Program-made: the position numbers and the translations under genes
The notes under the pieces: generated by a model
Database searches by the model: none
What the model was told of the DNA's origin: nothing
What the model saw: the letters and a program-made list of their open reading frames with translations, nothing else
In this document: positions 39,737-48,492 of the stretch, piece by piece
Numbering within the stretch: the first letter of the stretch is position 1
How the letters are laid out: each line of letters starts with the position of its first letter
DNA from: Actinotalea sp964349585
GTDB lineage: Bacteria > Actinomycetota > Actinomycetes > Actinomycetales > Cellulomonadaceae
Assembly: GCA_964349585.1 (NCBI GenBank)
Contig: CAYGGX010000003.1
Location: 1 to 64,000, forward strand
DNA length: 64,000 bases
Direction of reading: 5' to 3'

Positions 39737-40834
39737 CTAGGCGAGCCGGTCCACCGACGCCTGCCCCAGCCGGACGAGCATCGACCTGCCCGGCTCGGCC
39801 AGGTCGGCCTCGCGCAGGGCCGTCAGCGCGGGCCGGGCCAGGCCGGCGATCAGCGCCTCCACCGCGGCAACCGCGCCGGTGTCGCGCAGCAGGCGGCGCA
39901 GCGCATCGACGTCGTCGTCCGACAGGTCGCGCCGGCCGAGGGCGCGGGTGAGCCGGGTCCGGTCGGGCTCGTCGGCCGCCGCCAGCGCCCTGGCGACCAG
40001 GACGGTCCGCTTGCCCTCCCGCAGGTCGTCCCCGGTCGGCTTGCCGGTCACCGAGGGATCGCCGAACACGCCCAGCAGGTCGTCCCGCAGCTGGAAAGCC
40101 TCGCCCAGCGGCAGGCCGACCTCCCGGAACAGGGCGAGCGCTTCGGGGCCGGCGCCGGCCAGCGCGGCGCCGATGGTGAGCGGGTGCTCGACGCTGTACC
40201 GGGCGCTCTTCGACCGCACGATGGCCCGGGCCCGGCGCTCCTCCTCGTCCGGGTCGGCCCAGGGTTGGGCCTGCGCCAGGAGATCCAGGTACTGGCCGGC
40301 GGTCACCTCCGTCCGCATCCGGTCGAAGACGTCGCGGGCGCGGGCGTGGGAGGCGTTGGCCGCGGGTGCGTCGCGCAGCGCCGCCGCGAACACCCGGTCG
40401 CTCGCGATCAGGGCGAGGTCGCCGAGCACGATGGCCGCCGCCCCTCCGAAGAGCTCCCCGGGGCCCGACCAGTCGTGGTCCCGGTGCACCGCCTGGAACC
40501 GCCGATGGACGGCCGGCCGGCCCCGGCGCGTGTCGGAGGCGTCCATCACGTCGTCGTGCACCAGGGCCGCGGCCTGGAAGAGCTCCAGCGCGGCGCCGAC
40601 GCGCAGCACCGTCTCCCTGGCGTCGTCGTCGCTGGACCCGCCGTTGGCCCGCCACGACCAGTAGCACAGCGCGGCGCGTAGCCGCTTGCCGCCGGCGACG
40701 AACGCCCGCAGCTCCTCGATCAGCCGCGCATCGGTCCCCAGGGCGCGAAGCTCGGCGTCGAGGTCGTCGACCGCGGCGGCGAGGAAGCGATCCACCCCGG
40801 CGCGCACGTCCTCCACGTCGACTAGAGCGTTCAC
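39737..40834 (-). CDS. Polyprenyl diphosphate synthase (IdsA-like)
   Basis: A 365-residue trans-isoprenyl diphosphate synthase making C15-C20 allylic diphosphates. The first Asp-rich motif is LVHDDVMDASDTRRGRP (DDxxD), GKRLRAAL supplies the diphosphate-binding Lys/Arg, and the second motif reads FQLRDDLLGVFGD (DDxxG rather than DDxxD), as in actinobacterial IdsA2-type enzymes, followed by GKPTGDDLREGKRTVL. GTG start with TAGGGT 6 nt upstream. Converges 5 nt from the Rv2175c-like gene. Product length cannot be read reliably from sequence. Confidence 0.94.
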   Translation of the reverse strand: MNALVDVEDVRAGVDRFLAAAVDDLDAELRALGTDARLIEELRAFVAGGKRLRAALCYWSWRANGGSSDDDARETVLRVGAALELFQAAALVHDDVMDASDTRRGRPAVHRRFQAVHRDHDWSGPGELFGGAAAIVLGDLALIASDRVFAAALRDAPAANASHARARDVFDRMRTEVTAGQYLDLLAQAQPWADPDEEERRARAIVRSKSARYSVEHPLTIGAALAGAGPEALALFREVGLPLGEAFQLRDDLLGVFGDPSVTGKPTGDDLREGKRTVLVARALAAADEPDRTRLTRALGRRDLSDDDVDALRRLLRDTGAVAAVEALIAGLARPALTALREADLAEPGRSMLVRLGQASVDRLA

Positions 40835-40840
40835 GTCGCA

Positions 40841-40846
40841 ACCCTA
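40841..40846 (-). promoter_or_regulatory. Putative -10 (TAGGGT) of prenyl synthase gene
   Basis: Minus-strand TAGGGT with a 6-nt gap to the GTG at 40834; it overlaps no other gene. Confidence 0.45.
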
Positions 40847-40863
40847 CGGGCGCGCGGGGTGCC

Positions 40864-41433
40864 TCAGGTGTGTACCCGTCCGCCGATCGTCACCGTCCGC
40901 GCCCCGTCGACGTCGAGGACGCCGATGGAGATCAGCTCGTCGCCGCCGGACCGCACGAACGTCGCGTCGACGGCCAGGTCGCTCGCGCTGGTGTAGGGCA
41001 CCTCGGTGAAGCCCGCCTCGGTCAGCGCCGTCCGGTACAGCTCGAGGAGCTCGGTCGCGGTGGCCGAGGTTCGCAGGTTCAGCGAGACCTGTTGGACCTG
41101 CGCGTCGCCGACGGGGACGGCGGAGGTCACCAGGATGACCGCGTCGCTGGGCACCGGCAGCAGGTCGATCGGGAAGCCCTCGACAAGGTCCCCGACGAGC
41201 GAGAACGCGTCGGGCGTTGCGGTCACCAGGGGCTCCGGGGCGGCGGCGACGCTCGGCTCGGCGGGGGCGGTCTCGGCGACCGCCGGGGCCTGGCCCGCCG
41301 AGGTGGTGTCCGCCGCGGGTTCGGGAGCTGCGGCGCAGCCACCCGTCAGCGCAAGCGCGAAGCCCGCGGAGACCAGGAGGGCCCACCCCGTGCGTGAGAC
41401 GCGCCGGGGCTGCAGCGGAGCCGCGCTGGCCAT
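40864..41433 (-). CDS. Putative lipoprotein of unknown function
   Basis: A 189-residue predicted lipoprotein: GWALLVSAGFALALTGGCAAAPEP gives a signal peptide with lipobox LTGGC, then an Ala/Pro/Glu-rich linker, then a globular domain (DLLPVPSDAVILVTSAVPVGDAQVQQVSLNLRTSATATELLELYRTALTEAGF). The latter recalls small membrane-anchored domains that accompany peptidoglycan or sporulation-related proteins, but I do not recognise a named family. TACCGT lies 6 nt before the ATG at 41433, which decides this start over a longer frame. Confidence 0.75.
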   Translation of the reverse strand: MASAAPLQPRRVSRTGWALLVSAGFALALTGGCAAAPEPAADTTSAGQAPAVAETAPAEPSVAAAPEPLVTATPDAFSLVGDLVEGFPIDLLPVPSDAVILVTSAVPVGDAQVQQVSLNLRTSATATELLELYRTALTEAGFTEVPYTSASDLAVDATFVRSGGDELISIGVLDVDGARTVTIGGRVHT

Positions 41434-41439
41434 GGCCCA

Positions 41440-41445
41440 ACGGTA
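41440..41445 (-). promoter_or_regulatory. Putative -10 (TACCGT) of lipoprotein gene
   Basis: Minus-strand TACCGT with a 6-nt gap to the ATG. Confidence 0.4.
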
Positions 41446-41546
41446 TCCTGCGCGCCGGTCGTCCACAGACAGCACTCACCGGGTGAATTCCACAGATTCG
41501 ACGGTCAACTCGGCCATTTCACCCGGTCTCGGGGTCGGATCGGGCC

Positions 41547-42701
41547 ATGCCGACGACGATCCGCACCGACGACCCCCGCGAGCTGCTCGCCCTGATTCCC
41601 TTCCAGCTCGGCTTCCAGCCGGCCGAGAGCGCCGTCCTGGTCAGCATCCGGGCCGATCGGCGCGTCGGCCTCGTCGCCCGCGCGGACCTGGCCGACCTGG
41701 CGGATCCCGCCGACGGCGACCAGCTCGCCCGGACCCTCGTCACACACCTCGCGGGCGACGGCGCGCGCCGGGCCGTCGTCGTGCTGTTCACGGCCGAGGA
41801 TCTGCAGGACGACTCGATCGAGGGCGTCGGGCGGACCGTCGCGTCTCGGTTGCGGGAGGCGGCCGCCCCGGCGCTCAGCGACGTCGACTGCTGGGTCGTC
41901 GGGCCGCGGGGCTACCACGGCCTGGACTGCGCGGACCGGACTTGCTGCCCGCCGGGTGGACGGCCGCTCGACGACCTCCAGGGCACCCGGATCGGTGCCC
42001 AGATGGTGCTCGACGGCGTCACGGTGGCGCGATCACGCGACGAGCTGGTCCGGATCCCCGCGGCCGCGCCCGAAGCCCGAAAGGCCGCGCGCAGGGCACG
42101 CCTCCGCTGGGAGTCGCGCCTTGCCAAGGGGGACGCCCACCGGTGGCGCCGGGATGGGCTCGCACTGTGGCGCGCCGAGGTGGCACGGGTCGCGGCACTC
42201 GACGCCGACCCGAACGACGAGGTCGACGGGCTGCGACCGCTGGTGCTAGGCGCGCTCGCCGACCGGCCGGCCGCGACGACGATGGGGAAGCTGCACGGTG
42301 CGCTCGCCGACGTGCTGGTGCGGGACGCCGTGCTCCTGACTTTCGTCCCCGGCGCGGGGTGCGTGGCGGACCTCGTGGTGGCCGGCGACGGTGGGGCGGA
42401 CGTCGGTAGGGCGCTGCGCACCATCATCGACCCGGTCGAGGGCAGACGCCCCGACCCGGCCGTGACGCATCCGGCCCGCAGGGTGCTCGAGCAGCTGGTC
42501 GCGCACAGCCCCCGGGGCAACGGGCACGTCCCGGCGCTGACACTGTTGGCCGTTCTGGCATGGTGGGACGGCGATGGTGCGCGGGCGGGTGTGCACCTGG
42601 ACCGGGCGCTGGCGGCAGACCCGGCCTACCGCCTGGCCGTGCTGGTGGACGACGCGCTGCGGCTCGGGATGCCGCCGGGCTGGGCACGCGCGCGCGACTG
42701 A
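41547..42701 (+). CDS. DUF4192 domain-containing protein
   Basis: A 384-residue actinobacterial protein with the DUF4192 domain: starts TIRTDDPRELLALIPFQLGFQPAESAVLVSIRADRRVGLVARADL, the family signature, and ends with ALTLLAVLAWWDGDGARAGVHLDRALAADPAYRLA. Proteins of this family are cytoplasmic and uncharacterised. ATG at 41547. It is 113 bp from the divergent lipoprotein gene and 72 bp before the stress protein gene. No function can be assigned. Confidence 0.9.
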   Translation: MPTTIRTDDPRELLALIPFQLGFQPAESAVLVSIRADRRVGLVARADLADLADPADGDQLARTLVTHLAGDGARRAVVVLFTAEDLQDDSIEGVGRTVASRLREAAAPALSDVDCWVVGPRGYHGLDCADRTCCPPGGRPLDDLQGTRIGAQMVLDGVTVARSRDELVRIPAAAPEARKAARRARLRWESRLAKGDAHRWRRDGLALWRAEVARVAALDADPNDEVDGLRPLVLGALADRPAATTMGKLHGALADVLVRDAVLLTFVPGAGCVADLVVAGDGGADVGRALRTIIDPVEGRRPDPAVTHPARRVLEQLVAHSPRGNGHVPALTLLAVLAWWDGDGARAGVHLDRALAADPAYRLAVLVDDALRLGMPPGWARARD

Positions 42702-42773
42702 GACCGCTCCGGGTCGGGCTTTCGGGTAGCGTCGGGAACCTGTCGTGCAAGGACTGGGTCGCCGGGAGGTGTG

Positions 42774-43172
42774 ATGAGCGTGGTGGTCGGGTACGTGCCG
42801 ACGCCCGAGGGCGACGCCGCGCTCGGGACCGCGATCAACGAGGCGCGGCGCCGCGAGGTGCCCCTCGTCGTCGTCATCAGCGAGCGCGGGTACCGGTTCG
42901 GCGCGGACCCCGTCGAGCTCCAGGCGAGCGCCGACGAGGTGCGCGCACGGCTGGAGCAGACCGGCTTGCGCTACGAGATCCGGCAGACCACCAGGGGACG
43001 GGACGTCGCCGAGGACATCGTCGAGGTGGCGACCGAGCAGGAGGGACAGCTGATAGTGATCGGGCTGCGACGCCGGAGCCCGCTCGGCAAGCTGCTGCTC
43101 GGCTCGAACGCACAGCGGATCCTGCTCGATGCCCCGTGCCCGGTCCTGGCGGTCAAGCCCGACCCTGCCTGA
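42774..43172 (+). CDS. Universal stress protein UspA family
   Basis: A 132-residue single-domain universal stress protein. MSVVVGYVPTPEGDAALGTAINEA at the N-terminus and LIVIGLRRRSPLGKLLLGSNAQRILLDAPCPVLAVKP at the C-terminus match the ATP-binding G-2x-G-9x-G(S/N) pattern (GLRRRSPLGKLLLGSN). It probably binds ATP or AMP under stress. The ATG at 42774, preceded in frame by a GTG, is well placed after GGGAGG. It stands upstream of sigA and may contribute read-through transcription to it. Confidence 0.9.
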   Translation: MSVVVGYVPTPEGDAALGTAINEARRREVPLVVVISERGYRFGADPVELQASADEVRARLEQTGLRYEIRQTTRGRDVAEDIVEVATEQEGQLIVIGLRRRSPLGKLLLGSNAQRILLDAPCPVLAVKPDPA

Positions 43173-43183
43173 ACCCGTTCCGG

Positions 43184-43214
43184 GGAACCCCAAGAGCCCC
43201 CCGGACGTTACAAT
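43184..43214 (+). promoter_or_regulatory. sigA promoter region: GGAAC-N17-CGTT overlapping TACAAT
   Basis: GGAAC (43184-43188), 17 nt, then CGTT (43206-43209): an exact ECF stress-sigma pattern. TACAAT (43209-43214) is a good housekeeping -10. Both lie 55-85 bp upstream of the GTG. In Streptomyces the orthologous hrdB has a SigR-dependent promoter, so the layout has precedent. Confidence 0.5.
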
Positions 43215-43268
43215 GTGTGTCTACTCCCGGACCTTCCTCCCGAGCCTGGCGCTGCCGAAGGGTTCTCT

Positions 43269-44921
43269 GTGGCCTCCCTGTCTTCCGCACACGCACTTCC
43301 GCACGAGTTCGATCACCCGGCACTGCGCGAACTGGTCGACGCACACCGGTCCGCGGGCACGGTGTCGAGCGCCGCGCTGCACGACGCCTGCCTGGTGGCC
43401 GAGGTGAAGCCTCGCCGGAAGCCCGCCGTCCTGCGCGGCCTGGCCGAGATCGGCATCGAGGTGGTCGCAGAGCAGAAGACCGCCGCCGCGCGCCGTTCGA
43501 GCACCAAGGAGCGCGTGGCCGAGCCCGTCGACAAGCCCGAGAAGCCCCGCCGGCTGGGTCGCCGGAACAACGCCACGGCTGCCACGGCTGAGCCGGCCGC
43601 CGCAGCCGAGGAGCCCGAGAAGCCCGTGCGCCGGTCCCGCAAGGCCGCGGCCGAGCCGGCTCCCGCCGGGAAGGCCGCGCGGTCGAAGCGAGGCGCAACG
43701 AAGGAGGCGCCCGCCGCCGAGGCCGACACCCCCGACACCGACGAGATGGACGACGTCGAGCCGGACGACGTTCCCGAGGGCGCGATCACCGAGGAGGTCG
43801 ACCCCGCCGAGCTCGAGACCGTCGTGGACGACGACACCCCCGACGCCGAGACCCCCGATGAGGCCGTCGACCCCGAAGCCGAGACCCCCGACGACGCAGA
43901 GCCGGAGGCCGCGGTGGTCGCCGCGGCCGACGAGGAGACCGAGGACACGGGCTTCACCTACTCCGACGCCGACGACGACGACGCCCCCGCGCAGCAGGTG
44001 GTCACCGCCGGCGCGACGGCCGACCCCGTCAAGGACTACCTGAAGCAGATCGGCAAGGTCGCCCTGCTGAACGCCGAGCAGGAGGTCGAGCTGGCCAAGC
44101 GCATCGAGGCCGGCCTGTTCGCCGAGGAGAAGCTCGCCAACAGCCAGTCGCTCGAGCCGAAGCTGCGCCGCGAGCTCGAGTGGATCGCTGGCGACGGCCG
44201 CCGGGCCAAGAACCACCTGCTCGAGGCGAACCTGCGCCTCGTGGTGTCGCTGGCCAAGCGCTACACCGGCCGCGGGATGCTCTTCCTGGACCTGATCCAG
44301 GAGGGGAACCTGGGCCTGATCCGCGCGGTGGAGAAGTTCGACTACACCAAGGGCTACAAGTTCTCCACGTATGCGACGTGGTGGATCCGGCAGGCGATCA
44401 CCCGCGCGATGGCCGACCAGGCCCGCACGATCCGGATCCCCGTGCACATGGTCGAGGTCATCAACAAGCTCGCCCGCGTGCAGCGGCAGATGCTCCAGGA
44501 CCTCGGCCGCGAGCCGACGCCCGAGGAGCTCGCCAAGGAGCTCGACATGACCCCGGAGAAGGTCGTCGAGGTCCAGAAGTACGGCCGCGAGCCTATCTCG
44601 CTGCACACCCCGCTCGGCGAGGACGGCGACAGCGAGTTCGGCGACCTGATCGAGGACTCCGAGGCGGTCGTGCCCGCGGACGCGGTGAGCTTCACGCTGC
44701 TCCAGGAGCAGCTCCACCAGGTACTGGACACGCTCTCCGAGCGCGAGGCCGGCGTCGTGTCAATGCGGTTCGGCCTCACCGACGGTCAGCCGAAGACGCT
44801 CGACGAGATCGGCAAGGTCTACGGGGTCACGCGCGAGCGGATCCGGCAGATCGAGTCCAAGACGATGTCGAAGCTGCGGCACCCGAGCCGCTCGCAGGTG
44901 CTGCGCGACTACCTCGACTGA
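43269..44921 (+). CDS. sigA: Primary RNA polymerase sigma factor SigA (HrdB)
   Basis: A 550-residue group 1 sigma factor. A long N-terminal extension is Lys/Arg/Ala-rich (about 70-145) then strongly acidic (about 145-235). Region 1.2 is DPVKDYLKQIGKVALLNAEQEVELA; regions 2.1-2.4 are NLRLVVSLAKRYTGRGMLFLDLIQEGNLGLIRAVEKF and YATWWIRQAITRAMADQARTIRIPVHM; region 3 and 4.2 end with TLDEIGKVYGVTRERIRQIESKTMSKLRHPSRS. I chose the GTG at 43269, with GAAGGG 6 nt upstream, since codons further 5' do not look like sigma sequence. Confidence 0.96.
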   Translation: MASLSSAHALPHEFDHPALRELVDAHRSAGTVSSAALHDACLVAEVKPRRKPAVLRGLAEIGIEVVAEQKTAAARRSSTKERVAEPVDKPEKPRRLGRRNNATAATAEPAAAAEEPEKPVRRSRKAAAEPAPAGKAARSKRGATKEAPAAEADTPDTDEMDDVEPDDVPEGAITEEVDPAELETVVDDDTPDAETPDEAVDPEAETPDDAEPEAAVVAAADEETEDTGFTYSDADDDDAPAQQVVTAGATADPVKDYLKQIGKVALLNAEQEVELAKRIEAGLFAEEKLANSQSLEPKLRRELEWIAGDGRRAKNHLLEANLRLVVSLAKRYTGRGMLFLDLIQEGNLGLIRAVEKFDYTKGYKFSTYATWWIRQAITRAMADQARTIRIPVHMVEVINKLARVQRQMLQDLGREPTPEELAKELDMTPEKVVEVQKYGREPISLHTPLGEDGDSEFGDLIEDSEAVVPADAVSFTLLQEQLHQVLDTLSEREAGVVSMRFGLTDGQPKTLDEIGKVYGVTRERIRQIESKTMSKLRHPSRSQVLRDYLD

Positions 44922-44956
44922 GTCCTGGACCGGGCGACAGGGGGCCGAGGACGGGG

Positions 44957-45358
44957 CTACTCGTCCGCGGTCGCGGCCTCGGCCAGTTGGTGGGCGTAGG
45001 CGACCTTCTGGTGCAGCTGCGCGGCCTCGTGGCTGCCGGCCGGGATACGAGTCATGCCGGTGAAGGAACCCGAGCGCACGGTCACGTCGAGGTACCCGGC
45101 CACCCGCTGCTCCTTGACGAGCAGGAACAGCAGCGACAGCACGAAGACGACGAACAGCCCCACCACGGCCAGCACGATGGCCCACGTCGGGGTGTAGGGC
45201 TCCATGTACCTGCGGTCCTCGACGTACCACCGCGACCCGGCGAGCGGTGCAGACCCGTAGGGAGTGACGACTTGGTGGTCGGTGACGCCGATGTCTCCGA
45301 TCTGCACGAGGTACCTCGGCGCGGTCTGGGTCGGTGGGTACTGGGTGATCTCGCTCAC
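44957..45358 (-). CDS. Single-pass membrane protein of unknown function
   Basis: A 133-residue protein with a polar N-terminus containing YLVQIGDIGVTDHQVVTPYG, one transmembrane helix (WAIVLAVVGLFVVFVLSLLFLLV) and a C-terminal part LDVTVRSGSFTGMTRIPAGSHEAAQLHQKVAYAHQLA. The layout is seen in actinobacterial proteins beside sigA and DUF7455 genes; function unknown. It converges on sigA, 35 nt apart. Confidence 0.82.
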   Translation of the reverse strand: MSEITQYPPTQTAPRYLVQIGDIGVTDHQVVTPYGSAPLAGSRWYVEDRRYMEPYTPTWAIVLAVVGLFVVFVLSLLFLLVKEQRVAGYLDVTVRSGSFTGMTRIPAGSHEAAQLHQKVAYAHQLAEAATADE

Positions 45359-45413
45359 GGCTGCTCCTCGCTCGCTAACCAGCCTAACGGCGCCCGTCCC
45401 TGCGGGGTGGGGT

Positions 45414-45863
45414 TCAGCGGCCGACGCCGGCGAGGACGGCGATCAGCCAGGTCGCGGCAGCGGTTGAGGCGAGCGCCAGCTCGATGATCATCCCGAGCGC
45501 CGTCGCCCGGATGGCGACCGACGCGGACGACCTCGCCGCACGGCTGTCACGCAGTCGCCGGTACTCCATCAGGTAGAGGGCGAGCGGGAAGAAGAGGAAC
45601 AACCCCGCCACCGGGAGCACGAAGAAGCCGACCATCCCGGCCAGGCCCGCCACCATGAGCGATGACGTCGGCACGCCCGCCTGGTGCACCCGCCGCCCGG
45701 TCACGACGTAGGTCGTGGACCAGCCCGCGGCGAGCAGTATGACGACGATCGCCAGGACCGCCCAGGCGGCGCCGGCCCTCGCGTCGATCGCCCACACGAG
45801 AACGGCCAGGGCGATCACGGGGGAGCCGGGGATGACCGGGAGCACGATGCCGACGAGACCCAC
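45414..45863 (-). CDS. DUF456 membrane protein
   Basis: At least 149 residues of a DUF456 membrane protein with about four helices; GLVGIVLPVIPGSPVIALAVLVWA is the family start and SSLMVAGLAGMVGFFVLPVAGLFLFFPLALYLMEY the middle. The annotated GTG at 45863 lies inside the conserved first helix; upstream in frame the expected VIDLVVVLVGIAIL is encoded, preceded by GGGAGG, but with no ATG, GTG or TTG codon (GTC GTC ATC). So the true start may be a rare codon, or the original start was lost. Confidence 0.78.
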   Translation of the reverse strand: MGLVGIVLPVIPGSPVIALAVLVWAIDARAGAAWAVLAIVVILLAAGWSTTYVVTGRRVHQAGVPTSSLMVAGLAGMVGFFVLPVAGLFLFFPLALYLMEYRRLRDSRAARSSASVAIRATALGMIIELALASTAAATWLIAVLAGVGR

Positions 45864-45944
45864 CAGGATGGCGATCCCGACGAGGACGACTACGAGATCG
45901 ATGACGACCCTCCCGGAGTCACGCGGGCGTGGCCCGCGGGGGCG

Positions 45945-46163
45945 TCAGCGGCTCCGGGCCGGGGCGCCGTGCTCCTCGGCGAGGCGGTCCGTCTCGTCGT
46001 GGACCTGGACGGCGACGCCCGCGAACGCGTCGGCGTGCCGACGCGCGTGGTGGGCGCAGAAGAGGAGCTCGCCGCTGGCGAGGACCACGCGGACGTACGC
46101 CTGCGCGCCGCAACGGTCGCAGCGATCGGCTGCGGTCAGCGGTCCGGTTGTCGTCGGGGTCAT
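45945..46163 (-). CDS. DUF7455 small zinc-ribbon-like protein
   Basis: A 72-residue protein with CDRCGAQAYVRVVLASGELLFCAHHARRHADAF: a CxxC followed by CxHH, consistent with a small zinc site. This short protein is conserved in actinobacteria next to sigA and the topoisomerase IV B-subunit gene, the same place as here. Function unknown. ATG at 46163. Confidence 0.88.
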   Translation of the reverse strand: MTPTTTGPLTAADRCDRCGAQAYVRVVLASGELLFCAHHARRHADAFAGVAVQVHDETDRLAEEHGAPARSR

Positions 46164-46329
46164 GGGTCCATGTAAGCATCCGAATTGCCGAAGGGGCGCG
46201 TCGAGAGGTCACGGTTCGCTAACCGCGTAGTCCAAACCGGTCGGCTCCGGGCATTGCCGTCGACACCCTGGCGGGGACGGCGCACGGCTCGGCCCGGCAC
46301 GCCTGACGGGACCTGTCGCAGCGAGCACC

Positions 46330-46335
46330 TAGGCT
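46330..46335 (+). promoter_or_regulatory. Putative -10 (TAGGCT) of parE
   Basis: TAGGCT with a 7-nt gap to the GTG at 46343; leaderless arrangement. Confidence 0.5.
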
Positions 46336-46342
46336 CAAGGGC

Positions 46343-48469
46343 GTGACGAGCACGCTGTCGGAGTCCAGCTACACCGCCCGCCACCTCTCGGTCCTGGAGG
46401 GGCTCGAGGCGGTGCGCAAGCGACCCGGGATGTACGTCGGGACCACCGACTCGCGCGGGCTCATGCACTGCATGTGGGAGATCATCGACAACGCGGTCGA
46501 CGAGGCCCTCGGGGGCCACTGCGACCGGATCGAGGTCACCCTGCACGCCGATGACTCCGTCGAGGTCAGGGACAACGGACGCGGGATCCCCGTGGACATC
46601 GAGCCGAAGACCGGCCTGACCGGCGTCGAGGTCGTCTTCACCAAGCTGCACGCGGGCGGGAAGTTCGGCGGCGGGTCGTACGTCGCCTCCGGAGGCCTGC
46701 ACGGGGTGGGGGCCAGCGTCGTGAACGCCCTGTCCGCGCGGCTGGACGCCGAGGTGGACCGTGGCGGCCGGACGCACCGGATGACGTTCCACCGCGGCGA
46801 ACCGGGAGTCTTCCACGATGGCGCCGAGCCCAGCCCCGACGCGCCGTTCAGGCCCTTCATCGAAGCGTCCGAGCTGGCGGTGGTCGGGAAGGTGCCGAAG
46901 GGCCGCACCGGCACCCGGGTCCGGTACTGGGCCGATCCGCAGATCTTCCCCAGCACCGCTGCCTTCTCCTACGACGAGCTGGTCTCCCGGGTCCGGCAGA
47001 CCACATTCCTGGTCCCCGGCCTGACCATCACCGTCACCGACGAGCGGCGCATGCCCGGCACCCCGGGCGAGGACGGACCGCACACGGAGAGCTTCGTGCA
47101 CCACGGCGGGACCGTCGACTTCGTCGACTTCCTCGCGCCCGACCCGCCGCTGACCGATACCTGGCGGCTGCGCGGCTCGGGGACCTTCAGCGAGACCGTC
47201 CCGATGCTCGACGATCGCGGCCACCTGACCTCCCAGCACGTCGAGCGGACCTGCGAGGTCGACGTCGCGCTGCGCTGGGGGACCGGCTACGACACCGAGA
47301 TCCGCACGTTCGTGAACATCATCGCCACGCCGAAGGGCGGCACCCACCTCGCCGGCCTCGAGCAGGCGCTGGTCAAGACGCTGCGTCGCCAGGTGGAGGT
47401 CAATGCCCGTCGGCTCAAGGTCTCGACCAAGGACAACGGGGAGCGGATCGAGAAGGACGACATCCTGGCCGGCCTCACCGCCGTCCTCACGGTCCGGCTG
47501 GCCGAGCCCCAGTACGAGGGGCAGACCAAGGAGGTGCTGGGCACCGGGCCGGTGCGCGGCATCGTCGCCAAGGTCGTCGAGGACGAGCTGACCGCCCGGC
47601 TGACCTCCGGCAAGCGGGACCACCGGACCCAGGCGGCCCTGGTGCTCGACAAGGTGGTCTCGGAGATGCGGGCCAGGCTCTCCGCGCGCAAGCAGAAGGA
47701 GATCTCGCGCCGCAAGAACGCCCTGGAGACCTCGGCCCTGCCGGCCAAGCTCGCGGACTGCCGCAGCGACGACGTCGAACGCAGCGAGCTGTTCATCGTG
47801 GAGGGGGACAGCGCGCTCGGGACGGCCAAGCTCGCCCGGAGTTCGGACTTCCAGGCACTCCTGCCGATCCGGGGCAAGATCCTCAACGTCCAGAAGGCGT
47901 CGGTCACCGACATGCTGAAGAACGCCGAGTGCGCGGCGATCATCCAGGTGATCGGGGCGGGGTCCGGCCGCAGCTTCGACCTGGAGGCGGCGCGGTACGG
48001 CAAGGTCGTGCTGATGACCGACGCGGACGTCGACGGGGCGCACATCCGCACCCTGCTGCTGACCCTGTTCTTCCGGTACATGCGGCCGCTGGTCGACGAC
48101 GGACGCGTCTACGCAGCGGTACCCCCGTTGCACCGGGTCGAGGTCCTCGGCGGCGCCGGCAAGAAGCCGGAGTACGTCTACACGTACTCGGAGGCCGAGC
48201 TGGCGACGACCCTGCAACGGCTGCGGAAGTCGGAGCGGCGGTACAAGGACGACATCCAGCGCTACAAGGGCCTTGGCGAGATGGACGCCGACCAGCTCGC
48301 CGAGACGACGATGGATCCCCGGCACCGCACCCTGCGCCGGGTCACGGCCTCCGATGCGGCGGCCGCCGAGGCCGTGTTCGAGCTGCTGATGGGGTCGGAC
48401 GTCGGGCCCCGTCGGGACTTCATCGTCGCGGGGGCGGCCGACCTCGACCGGGCGCGAATAGACGCGTGA
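46343..48469 (+). CDS. parE: DNA topoisomerase IV-type subunit B (GyrB/ParE family)
   Basis: A 708-residue ATPase subunit of a type IIA topoisomerase. GHKL ATPase motifs: EIIDNAVDEALGG, VRDNGRGIPVDI and GGLHGVGASVVNALS; TOPRIM motifs: LFIVEGDSALGTAKLARSSDFQALLPIRGKILNVQKA and MTDADVDGAHIRTLLLTLFFRYMRPLV. It is shorter than gyrase B and pairs with the A subunit gene 1.7 kb away on the other strand. In Streptomyces a ParE/ParC pair distinct from gyrase lies near hrdB, as here. Role: decatenation of replicated chromosomes, with possible quinolone and novobiocin sensitivity. Confidence 0.93.
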   Translation: MTSTLSESSYTARHLSVLEGLEAVRKRPGMYVGTTDSRGLMHCMWEIIDNAVDEALGGHCDRIEVTLHADDSVEVRDNGRGIPVDIEPKTGLTGVEVVFTKLHAGGKFGGGSYVASGGLHGVGASVVNALSARLDAEVDRGGRTHRMTFHRGEPGVFHDGAEPSPDAPFRPFIEASELAVVGKVPKGRTGTRVRYWADPQIFPSTAAFSYDELVSRVRQTTFLVPGLTITVTDERRMPGTPGEDGPHTESFVHHGGTVDFVDFLAPDPPLTDTWRLRGSGTFSETVPMLDDRGHLTSQHVERTCEVDVALRWGTGYDTEIRTFVNIIATPKGGTHLAGLEQALVKTLRRQVEVNARRLKVSTKDNGERIEKDDILAGLTAVLTVRLAEPQYEGQTKEVLGTGPVRGIVAKVVEDELTARLTSGKRDHRTQAALVLDKVVSEMRARLSARKQKEISRRKNALETSALPAKLADCRSDDVERSELFIVEGDSALGTAKLARSSDFQALLPIRGKILNVQKASVTDMLKNAECAAIIQVIGAGSGRSFDLEAARYGKVVLMTDADVDGAHIRTLLLTLFFRYMRPLVDDGRVYAAVPPLHRVEVLGGAGKKPEYVYTYSEAELATTLQRLRKSERRYKDDIQRYKGLGEMDADQLAETTMDPRHRTLRRVTASDAAAAEAVFELLMGSDVGPRRDFIVAGAADLDRARIDA

Positions 48470-48480
48470 CCCGGATCGCC

Positions 48481-48486
48481 TAGGTT
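48481..48486 (+). promoter_or_regulatory. Putative -10 (TAGGTT) of tandem GNAT gene
   Basis: TAGGTT with a 6-nt gap to the GTG at 48493, lying in the 23-nt gap after parE. Confidence 0.4.
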
Positions 48487-48492
48487 GTCCTC

